The translations under genes were made by a program, and so were the position numbers. A DNA stretch of 64,000 nucleotides from Yponomeuta sedellus (lineage: Eukaryota > Arthropoda > Insecta > Lepidoptera > Yponomeutidae): assembly GCA_934045075.1 (NCBI GenBank), contig OW203736.1, positions 20,871,805 through 20,935,804 of the forward strand, in the 5' to 3' direction. Of the stretch, positions 21,838 through 34,026 are shown one piece after another. The notes under the pieces are model-generated. The model did no database searches. It was not told the DNA's origin and saw only the letters and a list, made by a program, of their open reading frames with translations. Positions within the stretch are counted from its first letter, which is position 1, and every line of letters begins with the position of its first letter.

Positions 21838-22380
21838 AGTTTGGAGTTTTTTTTCCATGTTTTCTCCAAAATTATCTAGATCATAGATAGAGAAGTATGT
21901 GCAGTGTTACTTTGAATGACAGGATACGCAATAGTCTGATCAGAAAACGTTGTGGACTGGAAGAGGATGTTGTGACTAGAATTGAGAAAGGAATGTTGCG
22001 TTGGTTTGGACATGTGGAGAGGATGAAGGAAGGAAGATTGACGAAACAAATATATATTGCGAATGTGAGTGGAAGTGAATGTGAGCGGACATACATCAAC
22101 CAGATAGGGGTTGTATTAGCAAACGGAAAGATAAAAAGTGCCCGGAACCGGCGTACGTGCATGCAACGACTTATGAACGTTGATGAAGCGAAGGTGATCT
22201 GTCAGGATCGTGGCAAGTGGCAGTCCCTGGTCTCTGCCTACCCCTCAGGGATACAGGCGTGAGGTTATGTATGTGTATCTATGATGTAGATCATTGATTA
22301 CGAGATGGACACCTAGTTTGACTTGTAACGCTTATTAAACCGCAGTTTCTGTGCCACTTTGAATAAATCATTTTCATTTT
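21838..22380 (+). repeat. Dispersed repeat family C, split by a LINE fragment
   Basis: Left part (AGTTTGGAG, CCAAAATTATCTAGAT) and right part (ATGGACACCTAGTTTGAC, CAGTTTCTGTG) match contiguous copies at 34340-34475 and 39240-39345; a copy of the right half lies at 39830-39925. The LINE piece 21885-22286 sits between them. Confidence 0.75.
21885..22286 (+). pseudogene. Non-LTR retrotransposon 3' fragment inserted in repeat C
   Basis: Encodes RIRNSLIRKRCGLEEDV, then MLRWFGHVERMKEGRLTKQI and a tail ending SAYPSGIQA and a stop at 22262. LRWFGHVERM is a C-terminal LINE motif. No RT domain remains, so the insertion was 5' truncated. TAGATCAT occurs on both sides (21877-21884 and 22287-22294) as the likely target duplication. 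Confidence 0.7.
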
Positions 22381-22585
22381 ATTTAATTACGTTTACGAGT
22401 ACACTAATCATTAAATTTAATTTTCCTTAGCAGCAACTTTTTTTACGTAGCGTCTATGTGTGTGTCCCACTGCTGGGCAAAAGCCTCCCCCAATTCAGTT
22501 CAGAGTTTTCTGTCCTGAGTGCTTAGTGCGAGTTTGACAGATCTAAACGAGTAACTTTACTACCGCGTTAATCGAGCATTAAGTA

Positions 22586-24300
22586 GTGAGTATGAGTGTC
22601 TTCCCTACTGCCTGGAAGGAAGCACAGATCACTCCCTTACCCAAAAAACCTTATCCGTCCTCATTCTCTGATTTTCGGCCCATCTCCATCCTGCCATTCC
22701 TCTCAATAGTCCTCGAGCGCCTAATCCATCACCAACTAAGTATCTTCCTAAACAAAAACTGTCTCCTCAATCCCTTCCAATCTGGCTTTCGTCCAGGTCA
22801 CAGCACGGTTACAGCACTTGCAAAAATTACAGACGATATACGTCTAGGGATGGTAAATGGTCAGGTCACTGTCCTCACGCTGTTGGACTTCAGCAATGCT
22901 TTCAACACGGTGGACTTCGACATTCTGCTAGGTATAATGTGTTCTCTCAACATATCTCCAAAGGTGATTGACTGGTTTCGTAGTTACTTGCATGGGCGCC
23001 GGCAACGTATATGAATTGATGAATCCTTCTCCTCTTGATCTGATACTACTGCCGGTGTCCCGCAAGTGGCGTGTTGTCTCCTCTTCTCTTTGCAATTTTC
23101 ATCAATAGTATATCCATAAATCTATCTTCTTCTTACCACCTTTATGCAGACGATCTCCAAATTTATACTCAATGTCCTGTAGATAGTCTGCCCTTGGCAA
23201 TTGCTGAAACAAATGCTGATCTGGACCGCATTTTAGAATGGAGTTCATGTCATGGCTTGAGGGTTAATCCCTCTAAGACGCAGGTGATTGTGGTTGGTAG
23301 TCCTAGAATGGTTTCGAGGGTCAAGTGGGAACAGCTCCCACGGGTGCAGTTCGACAATATAATAATTCCGTTCAAAGAGAAGGTAAAGAACTTGGGGATC
23401 ATTATCGACAGGTGCTGGTCTTGGTCTCCGCAGCTGGTGGAGGTGAGTCGGAAAATATTCGCTTCAGCGGCCTCTCTGAGAAGGTTACGGAATTTCCTGC
23501 CCACTGCGACCAAAATTGCACTTGCGCAATCTCTGTTGCTCCCTATCCTCGACTATGCTGATGCCAGCTATCTTGATTTGACTGAAGAGCAACTTAATAA
23601 ACTTGAGCGCCTCCAAAACTTCGCTATAAGGTTCATATTTGGCTTGCGCACTAAGCTCAAGTGGCTCTCCATTCGTTCTCGTAGGAATGCTCACATCCTC
23701 TCACTTCTTTATTCAGTACTATTCAATCTAGCCTCTCCGACTTATCTCAAAGAGCGCTTTGTTTACCTCAGCGATTCCCATAGCCGGGCACTGCGGTCTG
23801 ACCTGACTCTGATGCTGAAGACGCCAAATCACTCTACGAGGTTCTTGGGCAACTCATTTGCGGTAAGGGCCGCCCAACTGTAAAATAATCTGCCGGTCTC
23901 AATAAGGCGCTCTCCTTCCCCAGCTGTCTTCAAAAGCAGAGTTCGTGATCTTTATTTATCAGTATAGTCGTTAAAATTTTGTCCTCTTGTGTGTAGATTA
24001 GTACTTTCCTTGTCTTATGTAGAACTTTATTATAAGATATATATATGTATGTTTATAATAAATTATAAGTTTATATAAGTAACGGTATGTAAGTGTATTA
24101 TTATTAAGTATAAGTATGTATCAATATTCAAATTTGCACTGGCTACCCGTCTTTCTAATTTCCTTCAGCAACTTTCCATCGTAAGGTTGTCAGGAAGAAA
24201 TTGCTTTAAGCAATAAGGCCGCTAATTGTACTATGTATATTTGCAATTGTTTTGTATTTGTTGTTTTTCCAGTGTACAATAAAAAATATTCTTATCTTAT
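22586..24300 (+). pseudogene. CR1/Jockey-like LINE reverse transcriptase, broken
   Basis: 5'-truncated ORF2. The RT begins at WKEAQITPLPKK and shows DFRPISILPFLS, QSGFRPGHST and LTLLDFSNAFNTVD. It stops at TGA near 23012, shifts frame in the GVPQ region (about 23053-23070), and resumes with LSPLLFAIFIN and the catalytic YADD box (about 23141). The thumb and C-terminal part follow (QSLLLPILDYAD, FAVRAAQL), with another stop at 23881, and similarity runs to about 23966. The 3' UTR ends with GTGTACAATAAAAAATATTC and TCTTATCTTATC. It would have copied LINE RNA into DNA but cannot be functional. No endonuclease domain is present. Confidence 0.85.
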
Positions 24301-24534
24301 CATATGAGTAAGTTAACCGTTCGAACTGGCAAAACGCTGTCACAGTACAACTTGCACTCGCGTTTATTGGTGTTTTGGTTGGTAAACGTGTTCACTTCTC
24401 AACGTAAACCATTACAACTCGCACTCAGCAATTTTAATTTCCATACTAGTCGCTAGGTGGCGCTTCCTCGATGCTATAGAAATATGAGTTTACGTTAACG
24501 CGATCGAGTAGTTAAAAAACTCGCACTAAGCACT

Positions 24535-24712
24535 CAGGGCCACCACAGACCACTCCGGCAGATGGTTGTCGAGATCATCCTTCCACCGTCTTCTAGGCCG
24601 GCCTCGATTTCGATGTCCGTTGTGTGGCGCCCACTCGGTGGCGAGTTTCGCCCACCTATTCGGATGCATTCGAATGACATGACCAGCCAAGCTCCACTTC
24701 AGTTTCAGCTAA
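24535..24712 (-). pseudogene. RTE-like LINE C-terminal fragment
   Basis: The minus strand encodes KWSLAGHVIRMHPNRWAKL, TEWAPHNGHRNRGRPRRRWK and a final DDLDNHLPEW. The W..GHV.RM and RGRP..RW motifs are typical of RTE-type LINE C-termini. Confidence 0.7.
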
Positions 24713-25002
24713 TTATCGGCTAATAATTTCATTTTTAATGAAGCAAGACTTGCGTTCGATTTTTGTTGTAAATGCCCGTCAGTATGGTTCCCTCTGCAGT
24801 TTGATGGTGTAATTCAGGTATTGCTTAGAACTTTTATTTTTTATTTTACTTATTTAGAACACAAAAACAAAACAGGTTACAGGCACTATTTCCAAGTTTT
24901 ATATGTACTCGTATTATAGATCAGATCTAGCTTGTGACCCTAAACTTGTGTATCTAGCATGCATTTAGACTGTTTAAAATCTTCATTTAACTAAATTTAT
25001 TC

Positions 25003-25160
25003 TAAAAAACTTATTTAGAGGCTAAAAATTCCACCTATGCCGGAACTTGAACCCGCGACCTCTGGCTAATCATGCCAGCGCTCTCTCAACTGAGGTAATG
25101 GACGACTACCGGCATCAGTGTAATTTCGAACCTCTTTACAATACTCTCTGTATTACGTAA
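25003..25160 (-). repeat. SINE family S1
   Basis: Minus-strand copy with CACCTATGCCGGAACTTGAA (B box side), the A-box side CTCTCTCAACTGAGGTAATG and the 5' extension up to TGTATTACGTA. Confidence 0.85.
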
Positions 25161-25637
25161 ATTTATTCTTGCAAGACTTTTTAACTTACAAACATATTTT
25201 ATATTATTTATTATATTCACTCAGCGATAGTTTTTATAAAAATGATAAATTTCTGGAATGTATCATTGTCCAAATCATCGCTATCTGTCACCAGTTCGTT
25301 GTAAGGACGACGCATGCTGACAAAGGGACTGTAAAAAGAAGTATTATTTTTGTAGGTTTGTAGGTATTAAAAGAGGTTAACGACTGCAATATTAAATTTT
25401 ACTATTAATTTATTAATAACAGGAGGTGTGTTTGACAGTCGTTTTCGAAAAAAAAACTAATTATAAAAAATATGAAACGTTTTTTTTTTTTTCGAAATCG
25501 GTCAAGCTCTTTGGCCTTTGCGTAGTCTTAATATAACGGGCATACATACCGACACACGTAAACCACAAACCCTTATTAACTCTTAGAACAAAAGTCTTTG
25601 CAAAACACAAATTCTGACGGCCTTACTAATAAAAACA

Positions 25638-25742
25638 CGATTCCTCTAAAACACTCCTCAGAGGCATTTTTTTTAATCTGTAGTTAGGTGCTTTACTAGA
25701 GATTATTTATATTACCTCCGAGGAGTGTTTTAAGGAATCGGT
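25638..25742. repeat. Foldback element
   Basis: Arms CGATTCCTCTAAAACACTCC and its near reverse complement at 25722-25742 (GGAGTGTTTTAAGGAATCG), with a loop of about 60 nt. Confidence 0.65.
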
Positions 25743-25830
25743 TTTTTATAAATAAAACCGTTATTCTATACCAAGAGTCTCAGTAATCAAGCATTTTAGC
25801 GATAACTCTCTATTATTTTCAGAGAATGAT

Positions 25831-26025
25831 GTACTAACTGACCCAGTGAACTTCGTACCGCCTAACAGTCGATTCTTTAATTTTTTTATTTTTCTCTCCG
25901 TAAGAACCATCCACGTATATCAAGGAATATTCTAAAAAAAGAATTAGCCAAATCGGTTCAGATGCTCTCGAGATTTGCGCTTACAAACACATTCAGCGAT
26001 TCATTTTTATATTATTGAAGAAGAT
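25831..26025 (-). repeat. Helitron-like non-autonomous end
   Basis: Minus-strand relative of 34829-35014: CCCAGTGAACTTCGTACC, CGATTCTTTA and ATTCAGCGATTCATTTTTAT. Confidence 0.6.
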
Positions 26026-26114
26026 CGAAGATGGTGTGCAATAAAGACATTTAATCTAAACACCTTAGACACTCAGGTACTTTCACGGTCTCTACCATGA
26101 AAAAATCTGACACA

Positions 26115-26385
26115 CATACATACATACATACATACATACATACATACATACATACATACATACATACATACATACATACATACATACATACATACATACA
26201 TACATACATACATACATACATACATACATACATACATACATACATACATACATACATACATACATACATACATACATACATACATACATACATACATACA
26301 TACATACATACATACATACATACATACATACATACATACATACATACATACATACATACATACATACATACATACATACATACAT
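26115..26385. repeat. TACA tetranucleotide microsatellite
   Basis: About 270 bp of perfect TACA repeats. The Tyr/Val/Cys/Met and Ile/His/Thr/Tyr frames over it are artefacts. Confidence 0.97.
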
Positions 26386-27505
26386 CGGTAGAATATAATA
26401 TTACCTTTCCTTGCACCAGTCGGGTAACAAAAAGAGAGCCACGGGAAAGGTAAAACTATTCCTATATAATATCGGCTACACAACACAGCGAAATGCAGAA
26501 CGAAACCCATTTCATATTCACTTACAGTACCGCTGAGGCGTACATTCTACTATCGGTGCTGCGGGTGGGTGGATTTTTCAGGCCGTTTGGAAAAGGCCTA
26601 GATTGTTCAGCAACTAAAATTTATCCCGCAGGAAAAATATATGACTTAACCCAAGCCTGAATTGGCATGATGAACGAATCATTTATATATCTACTAGTTG
26701 GTGCAAAAACCTCAGTGCATAGTCTGACTCACACTTGGCTTACACTAAGAATACCACTAACATAATGAGTAGTTAATTTTTTTTGTATTTATTTCAGCTA
26801 CGGTGCAGTCAACACAGGTTCATTTAAAATTTCTTCTTAAGCATCACTTATCCTCTTAGCCGCAAATTACGTATCATAATTACACATTAAACATTAAGAA
26901 TGACTTTTATAGGCTTTCTAAAATAAAATTAACCTAACATGTTCCAGTCTCAAACAACTCAATCGCTCTTATATACTTCCACCGCCTTCCTTCCTCCCGC
27001 CATTTATTTTGTTCTACATTTATCTATCCGATTTATCGAGATTGACGAAACTGTTTTCAAGTAACGCAAGAACGTTGTAATGCAACAGCGCGTAGAAGCC
27101 TGGAAGATCTGCAAACCATGCCACCATATCATACACCGACAGCCGTAAGTATCGAGGTGCTTTCTAAAACTCCTGAATTTGCGACATTACCCGCAACACC
27201 GGCCAGGGGAGAGGCGTAAATTTCAATTCGGCCGAAATCCGCTGCGCGCGCTAAGCCGCGGTGTAAATCTTGCCGGAGAGGATATTTGGGTAGCGCCTGC
27301 ATTGTGCACACCTATTGGTCGGAGATTGGGCGAAAGAATTTAAGTAACAGAGATACCTCTGTATTGTAATAACTTCCTCACCACACAATTACTTGTCCGA
27401 TCCCAAGCCAGGATGCCCATGCTATAGTGTATTATGGAATCGCTGGTAGCCCCGGCTGACTGGGTCGATTGAAACGATCACGAAAGTTAAGCGATCAAGA
27501 AAGTT
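26386..27505. other. Stretch without recognised features
   Basis: I see no gene, SINE or foldback that I can support here. Confidence 0.4.
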
Positions 27506-27509
27506 GACG

Positions 27510-27740
27510 ACCTCTGTGGCGTAGCGGTAGCGCGTCTGCCTACCATGCAAGAGGTCCCGGGTTTGAATCCCGGCGTGGAACCAAAAAAAACCCCAGGTCT
27601 TGGATGTTTACATGTTTGTGATGTCGTTGTTTCTGGTTCCCACGACACAGGGTATCATAGTGTGGGGCCAGAAACAATTTATGTGCTTGTATGTAAATGT
27701 TATGTTGCTAAGCAACATAGGGTGCGTTCAGTGCATGGAT
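27510..27740 (+). repeat. tRNA-derived SINE, family S3
   Basis: A box TGGCGTAGCGGTAGCGCG, anticodon-like TGCCTACCATGCAAG, B box GGTTTGAATCCCGGCG, then a non-tRNA body (GGTATCATAGTGTGGGGCC). Confidence 0.75.
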
Positions 27741-27764
27741 GGGTGATCGTCTATAACTAAGGCG

Positions 27765-27890
27765 GCTTGAAAACTTCTGACATCCAGCCACAAGTCTTGC
27801 AAGCCTCCACCAATCCGGTCTTGGACCCGTAGCCTATACCTTCCTCAGGGAAGAGACCCGTGCCCCTCAGTGGGGACATAATGGGTTGAT
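27765..27890 (-). repeat. Dispersed repeat family A (partial)
   Basis: CCTCCACCAATCCGG, TTGGACCCGTAGCC and AAGAGACCCGTGCCCC. Confidence 0.7.
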
Positions 27891-28261
27891 GATGGGCTAT
27901 GTAAATTAAAGTAAGGCCAAAACCAAGTTAGGCAAGGCCGTCTTGTAACTCCTGGAGTACAATAAAGATATTCTAACTAATATTCTGACTTGGCTTAGCG
28001 ACAGCCATCTATCGGCGACAGCCGGCACTAACTGCTCAACATATCTACTATTTAATTCTTATCTCACAAATGCCTCGTATCAAAACAGGATAACGATTTT
28101 TCTCACTCGGGAGACAGGCTTTTTCTAGCGTGGGTGTCAGCAAGCGTACCCGTTGAGAGATGTCCTTGAAATTAAACAAACGATTCTTTTGGCCGATCGG
28201 AACGCAAAAAAAATACCAATACCACGTTTAAACGGTGTAACCGACTGATGGGATATGATAT

Positions 28262-28540
28262 ATTGGTGCCGGCTGTCATATAATGGCAGTCGTTAAGCCA
28301 TGTCAAAGGCCTCATGGGCGGCTTGACAACTACTGACAGTAAGGCCAGCCACTGCCTTACAATCCTCCACCAACCCGGACTTGGCCCCTGTGGTGGAGTA
28401 TGGCCTAACCTTCGTGCGATTCAGGAAGAGACCCATGCCCCAGCAGTGGGGACATACATGGGTCGATATTAAAGATATGATATCTACCCTTTGTCCCCAC
28501 CGCTGGGGCATGGGTCTCTGCCTGCATCGCAGGTCAATGA
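28262..28540. repeat. Dispersed repeat family A, minus copy plus a short plus copy
   Basis: 28262-28470 is a minus copy (GGTGCCGGCTGTCATATAAT, CCTCCACCAACCCGGACTTG, AAGAGACCCATGCCCC). 28495-28535 is the start of a plus copy (TTTGTCCCCACCGCTGGGGC), so the two face each other. Confidence 0.75.
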
Positions 28541-28744
28541 CAATTGAATCTTGTCAGTTTAATCACAGATTACTAAAGAGTTAGTTTAATGTCAATTAAA
28601 TATTTTATTTAAATAGGTATTTGTCTTTTCTTTATATTGATGAAGCAGAGACAAGTAGGTTCATTTCGCCCCTCCGAAGACTCCGGGCCGATATAAGGGT
28701 TCTCTAGCCTATCTACCCAAGGCAAATGACAGCGTTTCCGTGCC

Positions 28745-28830
28745 AGATTCTCCTCACTTGGCACTTGACCCTTGGCCTCCGTGGTGGAGTATGGCCTATC
28801 TTTCCTGCGATACAGGAAGAGACCTGTGCC
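28745..28830 (-). repeat. Dispersed repeat family A (fragment)
   Basis: CCCTTGGCCTCCGTGGTGGA, TATGGCCTATC and GGAAGAGACCTGTGCC. Confidence 0.65.
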
Positions 28831-29139
28831 TAGGCAGATCATTAACTAGATTGATGAATGACCTAGAACGAAAAACCACCCTAATAGACATTATTGCTGA
28901 ACGTTTTTTGACGAATTTTATGAATATTTTGCTTGCACGAAGACAAAATGTGAACGAAATTACATATAAGTACATACAGCGGAGAAAAACACAAGGGTCT
29001 CCTTAAGGAATCATGATAATCTGCCTGGGAAGTGAAATAAATTGGCTGCTAAGCAAATAGCGGGCCCGAACCGGTATAATGCCTCGCGAGCCTTTCAAGG
29101 GATTTTAAGGCCGGCCACAATCATGAAGGAAAAATCGTA

Positions 29140-29265
29140 ACCTGAGTGTTTGAGGTGTTCAAATACCTTGGCGCTGGAAATTTCTAATCTGCTGGGGCAC
29201 GCGTGGTAATTAAACCCTCTTAGAGAGAGGGCCTGTGCCCTGCAGCGGGACATTTATAGGCTACA
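29140..29265. repeat. LINE 3' UTR-like dispersed repeat
   Basis: GGGCACGCGTGGTAATTAAA, then an AGAGAGAGG run and CCTGTGCCCTGCAGCGGGAC. Related pieces lie near 35700-35790, 52650-52690 and 53340-53400. Confidence 0.5.
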
Positions 29266-29303
29266 TGAAAAAGCCGAATAACATACAAGGGGATTCTCGA
29301 TTC

Positions 29304-29350
29304 GAAAATATACGTATGAGTAAATACAAAGTACTCATACGTATATTTTC
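29304..29350. repeat. Perfect hairpin
   Basis: 19-bp perfect arms (GAAAATATACGTATGAGTA and its complement) around a 9-nt loop. Confidence 0.9.
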
Positions 29351-29980
29351 CGTTAGAATTATCAACGCTCAGTTGAGAAACGCTAGCACAGAGTTGAAAG
29401 CTTTTTTCAGCGAATTTGGGCGATGATTTTCTGATTGCAGTTACATTATTGCCCTACTGACGCCTAAGATATGGGTTGCCCTGCCCTACTTTAGGAGTCA
29501 GGGACTTAGGACAGTGTTTTAACCCAATGGATAAGTAATAAAATTGCTTATTATCTACTTATTATTATTCCTCTTTCGAGCTAAAAAATATATAATACGG
29601 CAAATAACGGTTTTTGTTTATTTCATTTATTTATATAAAAAATCAACAGCAATACAATTACAGTAAAAAAATTGCCAAAAAACAATCAATAATCAATTAA
29701 AAAACTATCTAATTTGTACATGCAGTCAATGGATTTTTCTGTGTAGTAAAATACGTCATTGACTAGATACATCTAGATCATTCTGGTGTCAATGGCCAGC
29801 AGTTAACAAATACGGAGTAATTGATTAAGGAGTGAACAATATATTTTTTCTATTGAACGCAATAATGCAAAATAATTACGTTCGCTACATTGGCTAGGTA
29901 TAGTCAAGCGAAAGTGTGTGTGTAGATATTTGTTCATAGGTTTATATGGATTTACTGCGGTCTTCTCCTGTCAGTAAGAC
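29351..29980. other. AT-rich stretch without recognised features
   Basis: No gene, SINE or strong inverted repeat seen. Confidence 0.4.
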
Positions 29981-29984
29981 CAGC

Positions 29985-30095
29985 CACTTGTCTTGCAAAC
30001 CGTCACCAATCCAGACTTGGCCCCCGTGGTGGAGTATGGCCTATACCTTCCTCAGGGAAAAGACCCGTGCCCCTCGGTGGGGACGTACGGTTGAT
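29985..30095 (-). repeat. Dispersed repeat family A (partial)
   Basis: CAATCCAGACTTGGCCCCCG, TGGTGGAGTATGGCC and GACCCGTGCCCC. Confidence 0.7.
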
Positions 30096-30838
30096 GATGA
30101 CTGCGGTCGGAATTCCGATACTTTGAATGTAAATTCCGAAACGGCAATCCACCGGCCGGTATGTGGCCGGCCTTAGCAGCTCGTTAGAAAAACGCTGCGT
30201 TCACGCTGGCGGGGCGCGGTGATTGACGTCAATGCTCTTTCGACTCTCTAAATAAGCGCGATTAGAATTAGGATAAATGAATAATAATAAGAATAAGAAT
30301 AAAGTTTATTTTGCACACTTTAAAAGCTACAGTTGTATCTAAACATACAGTTTATAAGGTACTTACAATATTTTTTTTATTTTTTTTTTATTTTGTTTAT
30401 TCAGGAAACCAACCAGCTTTACAATGTAACATACTTCTTATAATAGACCAACTTAATAGCGAATTATAGGTTACCTCAGAAGATACAACGTTCTGAGTTA
30501 TTACGTTAAAAAAAAAAAACTAATTCACAAAACCGGATCAACACATCATACATAAAAATTACTTCTTTAACAAAACTGAATTGTGATTCTAAACAACAAC
30601 ACAACAACAACAACACCATTTCCTCATCTTAATAGATTATTTGTTTGTCGATTATGATGAACAAATAGATACACAAGTAAATATTATTTTCACATATAAA
30701 TACATAAATGAGTAGATAAACAAATAATAATATATATAGAAATAATTATATTAATTAATAAAAAGTAACATAAACATAAATGAATACATAAAGATATGTT
30801 GCATGTAATTGAAGTATGTAATTAAGGTCGCAATGAAA
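30096..30838. other. AT-rich stretch, probably the LINE 3' UTR
   Basis: Lies downstream of the minus-strand LINE ORF; A/T runs at 30365-30395 and 30510-30520, and an ACAAC run at 30594-30616. Confidence 0.4.
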
Positions 30839-31580
30839 TTATTGCTCGGCTTCCGAAGTAGGCTCCTTGAGCCGGGCTACAATTTGTCTCTTAAATTTAT
30901 ATTTATTAAGCAAAAATGGGTCTGTTTCTTTAAAAAACTTATTGAATATATGGGCCAATCTAGTAAGAACTGCATTTCTGGCATAGTTTGTGCGATGCAA
31001 GGGCACATGGAATAGAGGTGTATGTCGCGTGCGGCGCCGCGGGGTGTGCAACGCCAGACCCGCCAGCAGGTCCGGGCTGTCCATCCTCCCGTGCACTATG
31101 TCCCACAGCAAACCCATATCCAACACAAGACGACGCTCTTCAAGAGTAAGCATATTATAACGCCGACAATCATATCCGTACGCATCCGATGAACTACGAG
31201 TTCGATAATTTAGATATTTTATAAATTTTCTTTGAATTCTCTCAATACGCTGTTTGTATATAATATATTGCGGTGACCAGATCGGACTCGCGTACTCCAA
31301 GATGCTACGTACGTAAGCAAAGTAAACTGTTTTTAAAGTAGCAGATTCAGAGAAAGGTTTGCATACACGCATAGCGAATCCTAGGTTCTTAAATGCTTTA
31401 TTGACTATTGTATCGATGTGGGTGTTCATAGTCATTTTACAGTCAAAATGAACCCCCAGGTCTCTGACGACCTCGACCCGCTGAACCACAACGCCATTTA
31501 AATTGTATTCGTGTATATAAGGCTCTTTTTTTCTTGTAAAGCTAATACATTGGCATTTCGAGATGTTAACTGAAATTCTA
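30839..31580 (-). pseudogene. Jockey-type LINE ORF2, C-terminal part
   Basis: A minus-strand frame open for about 240 codons. It begins in the RT thumb (VNISKCQCISFTRKKEP), then VRDLGVHFDCKMT, YVRSILEYASPIW, RIERIQRKFIKYL and a final variable region to the stop at 30839. The 'lGv.fD..l.f..Hi' and 'R.ileYaspIW.P' pattern is typical of Jockey-clade reverse transcriptases. The catalytic part is missing, so it is a 5'-truncated insertion; the 3' part itself has no stop. Confidence 0.8.
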
Positions 31581-32335
31581 TTATTTGTATAGTAATTCTA
31601 TTATTTGTATAGCAACGCTGCAGCGTTGCTGAGCCCCTCGATCAGCTTATTTTTATTAAATATATATTAAAAAGGCCAGGAGTGGTTAAGCCTCCCTGCC
31701 TCACGCCACACCTCAGCCTGTATTCATCTGAATCTACCCCAGACCATCTCACCACATTAACTACATACCTAAATAACAATACAAAATAAATCTTACATAA
31801 CATGAATACATCCGATTCTATCCACTAGTAGCCGAGGTATATTCTAAAAGCTAACAGACTGTGCTATAATGCACTACCTCGAGGCTTACTGTGAATTGTC
31901 GCAAAAACCATTCGAGTACATTGCATAGTTAGTTCTTCAGTAATTAATATGCTTATTAAATAAATAGGTAGTGTCTGGGTCTAATTCATCAAAATTAACA
32001 AAGCTGACAGCCGCTATGTGGATTTCGACGACGAACAGAGAGTATACAGCCAGGCAAACAGATATGACACAATTGATGAACAATGCAGATAGATAGATAC
32101 CTATATAGAATATTCTATATTGTTACACCAGAAATTACATAAGAGACTTAAAAAAAATAACAGTACAGTACAAGTGGTGGCCTTATTACTAAAAGTAATT
32201 TCTTTCAGACAACTATTCATGGAATGAAGAAACGAAGGGACAATGAAGAAACGAAGAAGAAATTTGCTGATGTTTTTGTAATTTTTTGAACAATTGGTTT
32301 CTTTAATACCCATGTAATTCTAGTACAAATTTTAA
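31581..32335. other. Repeat-rich stretch without genes
   Basis: A short duplicated TAATTCTATTATTTGTATAG at about 31575-31612. 31800-31875 is a dispersed repeat (ATCCGATTCTATCC, TATTCTAAAAGCTAACAGAC) found again at 52270-52340. Confidence 0.5.
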
Positions 32336-32510
32336 AAACGTATTTAGAGGCTAAACATTTTCGAGAGTCGCTCAATTGGTAGAGCGCTGGCACGGATAGC
32401 CAGAGGTTGCGGATTCGAATCCCGGCATGGGTGAAAATTTTTAGCCTCTAAATAGGTTTTTAAAATTTGTCCTTAGCACGAGTTAGTGCATTAAAAATAA
32501 AAATAGTATA
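32336..32510 (+). repeat. SINE family S1 with both terminal inverted repeats
   Basis: TATTTAGAGGCTAAAC at the start and TTTAGCCTCTAAATAGG after the tRNA-like core, then the tail TTGTCCTTAGCACGAG and AAAAATAAAAATAG. Core and tail are both plus. Confidence 0.85.
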
Positions 32511-32652
32511 ATTCTAGTACATTTTCCCTCTTGCGGTTGGAATAATTTAGCCTACAGGGAGGGTTAAAGAAAATCTTGATTCTAAACGTAAGTGTTAGAC
32601 CTCAGCCTGATTAGCCCGGTTTGTGATAGCTTGCTATGTTTCTAAGTTTTAA

Positions 32653-33030
32653 TCTTCTATAATATTAAAATTAATCGCTGAAAGTGTTGGTAAGCGTAAA
32701 TCTCGAGAGTAGTTGAACCGATTTCGGTATCAATATTCCTTGAAGTACGAGGATGGTGCTTAAGGAGGGGAAAAAAATAAAGAATCGATTGTTAGGCGGA
32801 CAAAGTTCGCTGGGTCACTTAGTCTATAATACAAAAATCAATCGCCGAATGTGTTAGTAAGCGCAAATCTCGCGAGCAGCTCTGCTGAACCGATTTCGCT
32901 AATTCTTTTTTTAGAATATCGAATATTGACTGAAATCCTTGAAGTAGGTGGATGGTTCTTACGCAGAGAAAAATTAAAAATATGTAAATAATCTACTGTT
33001 AGGCGGTACGAAGTCCGCTGGGTCAGCTAG
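32653..33030 (+). mobile_element. Helitron-like non-autonomous element, two copies head to tail
   Basis: Copy 1 (32653-32822) starts TCTTCTATAATATTAAAA and ends GCTGGGTCACTTAG. Copy 2 (32823-33030) starts at the next base, TCTATAATAC, and ends GCTGGGTCAGCTAG before a T. TC...CTAG-type ends and an A/T insertion site are Helitron hallmarks. Related copies: 34829-35014 and 25831-26025. Similar to the Lep1 class as I remember it. Confidence 0.7.
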
Positions 33031-33780
33031 TGTTTAATATAAATTTGATGAATAAACGTAATTTTTTTAACACTTGTTATGTGGCAATATAAACGACAAA
33101 GTGCTCAAGTAGCTAATTGGTCGGGGATATTATCGTTTGGCGTAGGTAGCGTCAGCAAAATCAAGCATGAATTAGAACCCCACAATTCTCCGAGCGTCGA
33201 GTCTACACTAACTCATCACAAACCCCAACGTCTGAAGCGGCAGGTGCTGCGCTCAAGGCTTTTGTCTTACAACGCTTTATTATATTATATCGCTCGTCTC
33301 GACTATAAATTTATACAACACACTTTACTTCACTGCCGCTGTCTTCGTCGCTTCTTTTAAGAGGCTCCGCGAGCTAGCGTCAGTGTTGCCAGATGCCGAT
33401 AGCTTGCCCTCGTATAGACATGGTTAAAAATCTCTTGGTTTGGTAACACATCCTAGTATTAGATAGTATACAAAGTTAGATATATACCCATATCTAACTT
33501 TTTATACACGCATTAAAGGGGGTTTTAAAGCACTACTAACTAAAACCAAATCTTTTATAACTAAGAGAGCAATAATATATTCACTTACGATAGATGGCGC
33601 TAGTTGTCATATGCTTAGTACGTACCGACTTTCAGAAATAAATCTTCGGGTCATGGAAATATTGTAGGCTAAATACTGACACTGCGCCTCAAAATAGCCA
33701 AAGCGACAAGTTACATTAAACATATATGAAAGAAAAAGGTCGAAAAAAGTGGAGCACACGAATTAAAATTAAATTGTAAG
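33031..33780. other. Stretch without recognised features
   Basis: The 93-codon frame at 33079-33360 has no motif. Nothing else is supported. Confidence 0.4.
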
Positions 33781-33930
33781 ACAGTGACCGGCCTTACTGT
33801 CAGAAGATATCAAGCCACCGCTGACATGACTTAACGATTGCCATCACATGAAAAAGCTACCAGCGTTAGTCATATACGGTCACCCAAACATGCACTGAAC
33901 AAGTCCTATGTTGCTTGACCTTCGTGATCC
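33781..33930 (+). repeat. Dispersed repeat family A (decayed)
   Basis: GACAGTGACCGGCCTTACTG, TCAAGCCACCG, TGACTTAACGATTGCCAT and GGTCACCCA. Confidence 0.6.
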
Positions 33931-34026
33931 TAGCTAGCCTAGACAGAAATCTGCACCAAATTGCAATCTAACTTCAACACCGTCAAGAAGGTATAAATTT
34001 TAGAGCATAGTAGCTATTATGTAGCT

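Noticed and set aside
26051..26510. Frames with MYVC and YIHT repeats up to 145 codons
   Set aside because: They are translations of the TACA microsatellite.
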